A DNA stretch of 17,727 nt from positions 1 to 17,727 of the forward strand of contig JADFUX010000007.1 in NCBI GenBank assembly GCA_015222255.1, read 5' to 3'. The translations under genes were made by a program, and so were the position numbers. Under the pieces are notes generated by a model, which saw nothing but the letters and a program-made list of their open reading frames with translations, was not told where the DNA came from and did no database searches. This document shows, piece after piece, positions 13,265 to 17,727 of this stretch. Source of the DNA: Chloroflexota bacterium. GTDB taxonomy: Bacteria; Chloroflexota; Dehalococcoidia; GIF9; AB-539-J10. The first letter of the stretch is position 1; every line of letters begins with the position of its first letter.

Positions 13265-13486
13265 TTAACGGAGGGCATCCTGTAGTCTCCTGACAAGATC
13301 CTGCTTCTTCTGCTCGTCGCCTATTATCTGCTGCCTGAGCTTTTTCCAGGTGTGAGGACAATCCTTGTAGGCGACCTCGACTATTTGATGAATGGCCTGG
13401 TCAATTTCTTTCTTATTGCCAGGAGTGACCTCAATGCCAGCCTCATTTAGAATGCCCTTTATGTGGCGAAAATAACAAGACACCAA
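13265..13486 (-). CDS. Small conserved-looking helical protein (73 aa), function unknown
   Basis: A 73-residue, charged, mostly helical protein with no membrane segment. Features are YFRHIKGILNEAGIEVTPGN (5-24), EIDQAIHQIVEVAYKDCPHT (27-46) with a single downstream Cys, and a Lys/Gln/Asp-rich C-terminal helix (TWKKLRQQIIGDEQ). The pattern resembles small uncharacterised proteins seen in Dehalococcoidia, but I cannot name a family. The start is uncertain: TTG 13486 or GTG 13483, both just after GCGGGGGTAG. It lies 64 nt downstream of the DUF3795 gene on the same strand and is probably cotranscribed with it. Confidence 0.6.
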   Translation of the reverse strand: MVSCYFRHIKGILNEAGIEVTPGNKKEIDQAIHQIVEVAYKDCPHTWKKLRQQIIGDEQKKQDLVRRLQDALR

Positions 13487-13550
13487 ATACTACCCCCGCA
13501 TAGTCTTCGATATGAGTAATGTATATCTCAATGATAGCGGCTACAGAAGC

Positions 13551-13997
13551 TTAAAGTATGAGCTCATCCCCACCGCGCTCTTTTTTGCTCCTGAAGTATT
13601 GGCGCCAGCTCTGCTGCGCTCTGTCCAGCCACTTTTCCACCCCCAGCTTCTGCAATAGCACAAGGTTGTAGACCTTAGTGTTGTGAGGCAGCGTCTGGGC
13701 TTTATCAGCACAGGGTGCCAGCTTGAGGCACGGGAAGTCCTCACACTGATAGCAGAATTGCAGGCCTCTTTGCTCTATGCAGCACTGGTAAGTGGGACAC
13801 ACGGGCTCTCCCATGATCTTTATATGACCTTTCTCTGCTCTGCAACCGAGGCAGTTGACCTGCTCCGGAGGGATACCCAATGTCTGGGCTAACTTCTGGG
13901 CCAGAGCAGTATCGCCGCTCGCCTTGAACACGGGACAGGCACCGCAGTATAAACCGCAGGGAGCGACAAACTTTGCGCCGTCCGTTTGAACCGACAT
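13551..13997 (-). CDS. DUF3795 cysteine-rich protein
   Basis: A 148-residue soluble protein with the DUF3795 cysteine pattern: APCGLYCGACP (C14, C18, C21), NCLGC (C49, C52), VCPTYQCC (C67, C72, C73) and FCYQCEDFPC (C82, C85, C90). The repeated pairs suggest Fe-S or zinc binding; the biochemical role of the family is unknown. The C-terminal third (KVYNLVLLQKLGVEKWLDRAQQSWRQ in outline) is helical. Start ATG 13997 has a perfect AGGAGGT upstream with 6-nt spacing, and an extended -10 promoter lies at 14038-14046. The family is frequent in anaerobes. Confidence 0.88.
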   Translation of the reverse strand: MSVQTDGAKFVAPCGLYCGACPVFKASGDTALAQKLAQTLGIPPEQVNCLGCRAEKGHIKIMGEPVCPTYQCCIEQRGLQFCYQCEDFPCLKLAPCADKAQTLPHNTKVYNLVLLQKLGVEKWLDRAQQSWRQYFRSKKERGGDELIL

Positions 13998-14037
13998 TTC
14001 AGCACCTCCTACAATCTAAAGATAATCCGACACCGCA

Positions 14038-14046
14038 ATTCTAGCA
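14038..14046 (-). promoter_or_regulatory. Extended -10 promoter for the DUF3795 gene
   Basis: TGCTAGAAT on the minus strand (14046 down to 14038) is an extended -10, about 41 nt upstream of ATG 13997. The -35 region (TTCGCC at 17 bp) is poor. A dyad, CAGCAACA (14047-14054) / TGTTGCTG (14079-14086), abuts the motif and could be an operator or a weak end of the upstream UPF0182 transcript. Confidence 0.45.
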
Positions 14047-14135
14047 CAGCAACATGGATAGGCGAATTGCGGCGTCATTGTTGCTGCCGAAAAAGGACCG
14101 CTAGTTACGAACAGCAGAGCCATCAAACCAGTGGG

Positions 14136-16913
14136 CTATACTCTCTCCTGAGCAAGCAGTTGCTCCAGCCGATCCAGGACGGCCTTCAGGGCATCCAGCT
14201 CGCTTCCATAGCCAGCCCAATCACCTGCCTTGAGGTACTGCTGGGCCTTGTCATAATGCTCGCGAGCCTCCTCGATCAGGTTAGCTATGTCAGCGGGTAC
14301 CGGCTCCTCCGGTTCTGTCGGAGGTGGCGGTACTGGCTCGGTCGGTGGTGGCTCACCGCCAAAGATAGCCGCAATACTTCCCTTCAATGTGGTTTCCATA
14401 GCTATCTGCTCACCGGCAGCCACAATAATTCGCTTCAACTCAGGTAGCCCACCAGCCTCCGCCTGAAGGAACACCGGCTCTACATACAGGTTGGACTTAC
14501 CCAGAGGGATCATCAGGAGGTTGCCGCGGATGACGCGGGAACCACCACGACCCCAGAGGGCAAGCTGCTCAGTGATAACAGTGTCCTGCTGGATTCGGTT
14601 CTCGATCTGGCTGGGCCCGTACACCAGCCGCTCCTTGGGGAAATGGTAGGCAAGCAGCTTCCCATACTCTTCTCCATCACAGCGAGCAGCAAGCCAACCA
14701 ATGGTATTATTCTTGTTCACCGGGGTGAAGGGCAACATGAGTATGAATTCCTCCCTCTCCTCATCGGGGAGGCACATGATAATATAGTAAGGCTCCATAG
14801 GCTGTTCTTTGCCGGCATAGACCTCTCTGGGCACAGCCCACAGGTCTTCCTTGTTGTAGAATACCCGGGCGTCACGCATATGGTAGCTTTGGTACACCAA
14901 GGCCTGGATATTGAACATGTCCTCGGGATAACGGAGGTGGACTCGCAAGGACTCAGGCATCTGCTCTGCCGGGACGAAGAGCTCAGGGAAGATGGCCTGG
15001 TAAGTCTGTACTAAAGCGTCCTCCGGATCAGTGACATAGAAAGTCACACTGCCATCGTAGGCATCAATGACTGCTTTAACGCTGTTGCGGATATAGTTTA
15101 GGCCACCCCCAAGCGGCTGAGAATAGGGATAGCGGTCGCTGGTGGTATAGGCGTCCTGTATCCAGAATAGCCTTCCCTCGATCGTGACTATGTAGGGGTC
15201 ACTGTCCAGCTCCAAAAATGGTGCCAGGTGGTTTACCCGCTCCGCGATGTTTCGATAATACAGCGCCCTGCTCTCAGGGGTCAACTCGCCACTGATAAGA
15301 ATATTGAAGTCACCGAATTGCCAGGCATAGACTAATCGGCGGAAAAAACTGCCTATACTAACCCCACCCTTACCCTCGTAGTGACCATAGACATTCTCAT
15401 CACCCATAGGATAGTCGAATTCTTGGGTCTTTGTGTTGACAATTATGTAATCATTCGTCTTTTCCCCATAGTATATCTGAGGCCTCTCTATGTCCAACTC
15501 ACCCACGGGGGGTATATCCTTTATCAGCAATATGGGCAGGCCCTCAGCACTGACCTCATTAACCGGGCTCATGGCAATACCGTATCCATGGGTAAACTGT
15601 AGCCGGCGGTTCACCCAGGTCTGTGCTTCCACAGCCAATTTCTCCGCAGACAATTCCCGGGCCGAGAGCATCACCTGGCGGTACTCGTCATCAATCATAT
15701 ACCGGTCGACATCGACATCATTGAAGTCGTAGTAGAGTCGAATGGCCTGGATGTGGTTGTAGGTGTCCTTCAACGGGCGGTGATCCCAGAGCCTGATATT
15801 GTTGATGGTCACTTCGTTTTGGGCTATATCCTGGCTACTTGGTGACTCCTCCGCGGGAAAGGACTGCTCCTCAACCCGGCCTAGAGCGAAGGCCTCTCTG
15901 GTAAACTGGATGTTGTACTCGATGTAGGGCGTTTCTCGAACCAGCTCGTTAGGCTCCACCTGAAAGCGCTGTACCGCACTAGGGAAGATGCCTCCGACGA
16001 TGATGGCAGCCACTATCCATCCCCCGATGCCGTAGTACAGCCAGCGACGATTGCGCCGCACTATGTAAACCACAAGGAGCGCCATACAGATCAGCACTAC
16101 CGCCAAAAGGATCCACTGTGCCGGGAGCTTGGCATGCATATCAGCGTAGCCGGCTCCGAAGACTACCCCCCGAGTGGAGAAGACCAATTCCCAGATGCCG
16201 AGCCAGTAACCCCAGGCGAAAAGGCCCAGTATGACTATGACAAGTCCGCCAACATGCGCCAATACTGGCCTGGCAAAGTCGAACCTAAGCCGCTGGACGC
16301 TATAGCTCAGGAAATACACCACCCCGCTGCCAATAAGGCTGACTATCAGCGCAGCCACAAACCAGCTTCGCAGCATTTGGAAAAAGGGTAGTGAGAAGAC
16401 ATAGAAGCCAACCTCCCTATGGAACACTGGGTCGGTGATGCCAAAGGGCTGCGCGTTGAAGAAACGAAGCACAACCTCCCAGTTGCCCTGGGCCACCAGA
16501 CCAAATATCAGGCTGAGCACCGCCGTTCCCATGATGATACCCAACTTAGATGTCCTCTGTAGCCGCCCCATTATAGCCCAAGGCCAAAAATGTGCTTCAG
16601 TCTTGGGTGCAAAACGTGTAGCCAGGGCTAGGTTTCCCAGGAACAAGATGCAAAAGATGATAGCCGCGGCGAAGAAGATTAGCACCCGGGTCTTCAGGAT
16701 AGTGGTGTAGACGCTGCCATAACCCAAGCTGCTGAACCACAGCCACTCAGTATAGAAGCCCTTTGATATGCCTAGGACAATGAATAGAGCCAAGACCGCA
16801 GCCACAACCAGGATTATCTTCGTGCTGCGTCCACGCCGCACAGGCTGCACAGGCTTCTCGTTTGCGCTTTCGGGGAACCACCGCTGCCATTTGCTGTAGT
16901 CAAATGAACTCAA
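14136..16913 (-). CDS. UPF0182 family integral membrane protein (COG1615)
   Basis: A 925-residue membrane protein. About seven hydrophobic segments lie in the first third, near residues 32-50, 76-97, 124-143, 183-204, 219-237, 265-286 and 291-310. A large hydrophilic domain (about 311-845) follows. It contains family stretches such as NNIRLWDHRPLKDTYN, RYMIDDEYRQVMLSARE, FTHGYGIAMSPVNEV and LMIPLGKSNLYVEPVFLQAE. The C-terminus has a Pro-rich linker (GGEPPPTEPVPPPP) and a helical end (DIANLIEEAREHYDKAQQYL). The length is typical of the family (about 900-1000). Its function is not established; the large domain is probably outside the membrane. The start is TTG 16913 with GGGGT about 8 nt upstream, giving the usual short cytoplasmic N-terminus (FDYSKWQRWFP then a basic stretch). 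A promoter lies at 17019-17047. It appears monocistronic. Confidence 0.92.
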   Translation of the reverse strand: MSSFDYSKWQRWFPESANEKPVQPVRRGRSTKIILVVAAVLALFIVLGISKGFYTEWLWFSSLGYGSVYTTILKTRVLIFFAAAIIFCILFLGNLALATRFAPKTEAHFWPWAIMGRLQRTSKLGIIMGTAVLSLIFGLVAQGNWEVVLRFFNAQPFGITDPVFHREVGFYVFSLPFFQMLRSWFVAALIVSLIGSGVVYFLSYSVQRLRFDFARPVLAHVGGLVIVILGLFAWGYWLGIWELVFSTRGVVFGAGYADMHAKLPAQWILLAVVLICMALLVVYIVRRNRRWLYYGIGGWIVAAIIVGGIFPSAVQRFQVEPNELVRETPYIEYNIQFTREAFALGRVEEQSFPAEESPSSQDIAQNEVTINNIRLWDHRPLKDTYNHIQAIRLYYDFNDVDVDRYMIDDEYRQVMLSARELSAEKLAVEAQTWVNRRLQFTHGYGIAMSPVNEVSAEGLPILLIKDIPPVGELDIERPQIYYGEKTNDYIIVNTKTQEFDYPMGDENVYGHYEGKGGVSIGSFFRRLVYAWQFGDFNILISGELTPESRALYYRNIAERVNHLAPFLELDSDPYIVTIEGRLFWIQDAYTTSDRYPYSQPLGGGLNYIRNSVKAVIDAYDGSVTFYVTDPEDALVQTYQAIFPELFVPAEQMPESLRVHLRYPEDMFNIQALVYQSYHMRDARVFYNKEDLWAVPREVYAGKEQPMEPYYIIMCLPDEEREEFILMLPFTPVNKNNTIGWLAARCDGEEYGKLLAYHFPKERLVYGPSQIENRIQQDTVITEQLALWGRGGSRVIRGNLLMIPLGKSNLYVEPVFLQAEAGGLPELKRIIVAAGEQIAMETTLKGSIAAIFGGEPPPTEPVPPPPTEPEEPVPADIANLIEEAREHYDKAQQYLKAGDWAGYGSELDALKAVLDRLEQLLAQERV

Positions 16914-17018
16914 TCTGCTTACCCCAACCTTTCTGAACTATGCCTGCTACGCTTGGACTGGTCTGTAACTTTCATATCCTCAGGCCCCATTAACGAAGGT
17001 ATCTCCTCTACGAGTGGC

Positions 17019-17047
17019 AGCATAACAAACGGATCTGTGTCGGTCAA
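17019..17047 (-). promoter_or_regulatory. Probable promoter for the UPF0182 gene
   Basis: On the minus strand, TTGACC (17042-17047) and TATGCT (17019-17024) are 17 bp apart. Transcription would begin near 17012, about 98 nt before the TTG start at 16913. Confidence 0.45.
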
Positions 17048-17385
17048 TGTCCTGCACGCCAGAAAACCTCGCCAACGGTCGGTGCAAGCCAGCGTGCTTG
17101 TCGCGGAGGACATTTCACCAGCTCCTTAGGGGCAACCGAGCATCCCCAGAGACGCATCCTATTGTTCACTCCAGAACAACCCAATCCCACAATTGTCCCC
17201 CCTCATCAAGTTTGGAGGCGAATTTCCCCACAGACTGTAATTCGAGTGAGAACCTGGATTTGATCTGCCTCTTGGAGAAGTCAGTTGCCGCTCGGGCCTA
17301 TCTCCAGCCCCACCAAGCCAACCCATTCCCACATGAAAAGAAGGATCATTAAGGCACTATCCCTGGCTAATTAGAACCACGCAGA

Positions 17386-17394
17386 TGCTATAAT
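17386..17394 (+). promoter_or_regulatory. Extended -10 promoter for the TIGR04076 gene
   Basis: TGCTATAAT at 17386-17394 is a consensus extended -10. No -35 match is seen 17 bp upstream. Transcription would begin near 17401, about 32 nt before ATG 17433. Confidence 0.6.
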
Positions 17395-17432
17395 GACATC
17401 GCCAGGGTACAAGATAACGGAGGAAAGACGTT

Positions 17433-17699
17433 ATGGACGCGATGCCTGATGTGATAGCCAAGGTCATTTCCCAAAAGGGGACTTGCAGTGCCCGACATAG
17501 GCTTGGCGATGAGTTCGTCATGGGGCAGCAGACTCCACCTGACTTGTGTTCATGGGCTTTCTACACCCTGTTTCCCTTTGCCCAGGTGTTACAGTTTGGT
17601 GGCTCCTTTCCTTGGGAGCAGGACCCAAATAAGACTACAGTCGCCTGTCCCGACCCAGCGAACCCAGTGGTGTTTGAATTAAGGCGCGCCCCGCCTTAG
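17433..17699 (+). CDS. TIGR04076-type small protein
   Basis: An 88-residue soluble protein. Recognisable elements in order are VIAKVISQKGTCSARHRLGD (7-26), PPDLCSWAFYTLFPFAQVL (35-53), GGSFPWEQDP (56-65) and ACPDPANPVVFELRR (71-85). Conserved cysteines C18, C39 and C72 fit the TIGR04076 family, whose members usually have KGxCxxGHxxGD, an LCxxA-type helix and the closing CPDxxNPVxF. In this copy the expected Gly before His (GH) is Arg (ARH). The function is unknown; a metal or Fe-S role is possible from the cysteines. ATG 17433 follows GGAGG with 9-nt spacing. The stop is at 17697-17699, 28 bp from the window end. Confidence 0.85.
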   Translation: MDAMPDVIAKVISQKGTCSARHRLGDEFVMGQQTPPDLCSWAFYTLFPFAQVLQFGGSFPWEQDPNKTTVACPDPANPVVFELRRAPP

Positions 17700-17727
17700 C
17701 GAAAACGCAGCAAGCCGGAGCACTTCA

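Larger units (their letters stand above)
16914..17432. other. Divergent intergenic region between UPF0182 and TIGR04076 genes
   Basis: No convincing gene was found. It holds a minus-strand promoter (17019-17047) and a plus-strand extended -10 (17386-17394). Frames at 16919-17113 (minus) and 17047-17352 (plus) lack motifs and good ribosome binding sites. On the minus strand a 23-codon frame beginning at the ATG near 16990 (MGPEDMKVTDQ) has AGAGGAG about 12 nt upstream. It ends just before the UPF0182 start and might be a leader peptide, with low confidence. Confidence 0.4.

Noticed and set aside
17047..17352. 101-residue plus-strand frame upstream of the TIGR04076 gene
   Set aside because: No ribosome binding site or motif, low-complexity composition, and it overlaps the minus-strand UPF0182 promoter.

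Overview
The window looks like a chromosomal segment of an uncultured or anaerobic Chloroflexota bacterium, most likely Dehalococcoidia or a relative. This is an inference from the mix of families: a DUF5679 zinc ribbon, a zinc-ribbon/bS21 pair, a UPF0182 membrane protein, DUF3795, a TIGR04076-type protein and the LeuCD-like/isocitrate dehydrogenase set. There are no rRNA or tRNA genes to confirm it. No CRISPR array, prophage or transposase was seen.

Left part (1-2250): the 3' end of a surface-type protein built from 87-residue tandem repeats runs in from the left edge. Its last repeat is damaged by two small deletions and a nonsense codon. A gene-poor stretch follows, then a HhH/DNA-glycosylase-like gene with a TTG start. 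Next come two minus-strand genes, a zinc-ribbon protein and ribosomal protein bS21, behind a near-consensus promoter at 3123-3151.

Centre (3290-9613): a plus-strand central-carbon cluster. A biotin-dependent acyl-CoA carboxyltransferase (12S/MmdA type) is followed by a pyruvate/oxaloacetate carboxyltransferase fused to a biotinyl domain (5S + 1.3S type). Then come the large and small subunits of a LeuCD-like hydro-lyase and an isocitrate dehydrogenase whose residues suggest NADP. A coherent reading is that a transcarboxylase moves CO2 between methylmalonyl-CoA (or another acyl-CoA) and pyruvate to supply oxaloacetate, and a two-subunit aconitase plus NADP-isocitrate dehydrogenase take citrate to 2-oxoglutarate. 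Citrate synthase, biotin carboxylase and the membrane decarboxylase subunits are not in the window. Gaps are tight (6 nt, then a TGATG overlap) through the hydro-lyase genes. A strong stem-loop lies before the dehydrogenase.

Right-centre (9778-12416): a SlyD-like FKBP isomerase, a protein joining an N-terminal HhH segment to an AlkD-like DNA alkylation-repair domain, and a short spore-photoproduct-lyase-like radical SAM protein, all on the plus strand.

Right part (12600-17727): mostly minus strand. It holds a 47-residue DUF5679 zinc ribbon, a poorly supported region, a 73-residue helical protein, a cysteine-rich DUF3795 protein and a 925-residue UPF0182 membrane protein. A plus-strand TIGR04076-type gene closes the window. 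Three intergenic promoters across the window share the extended -10 form TGCTANAAT.
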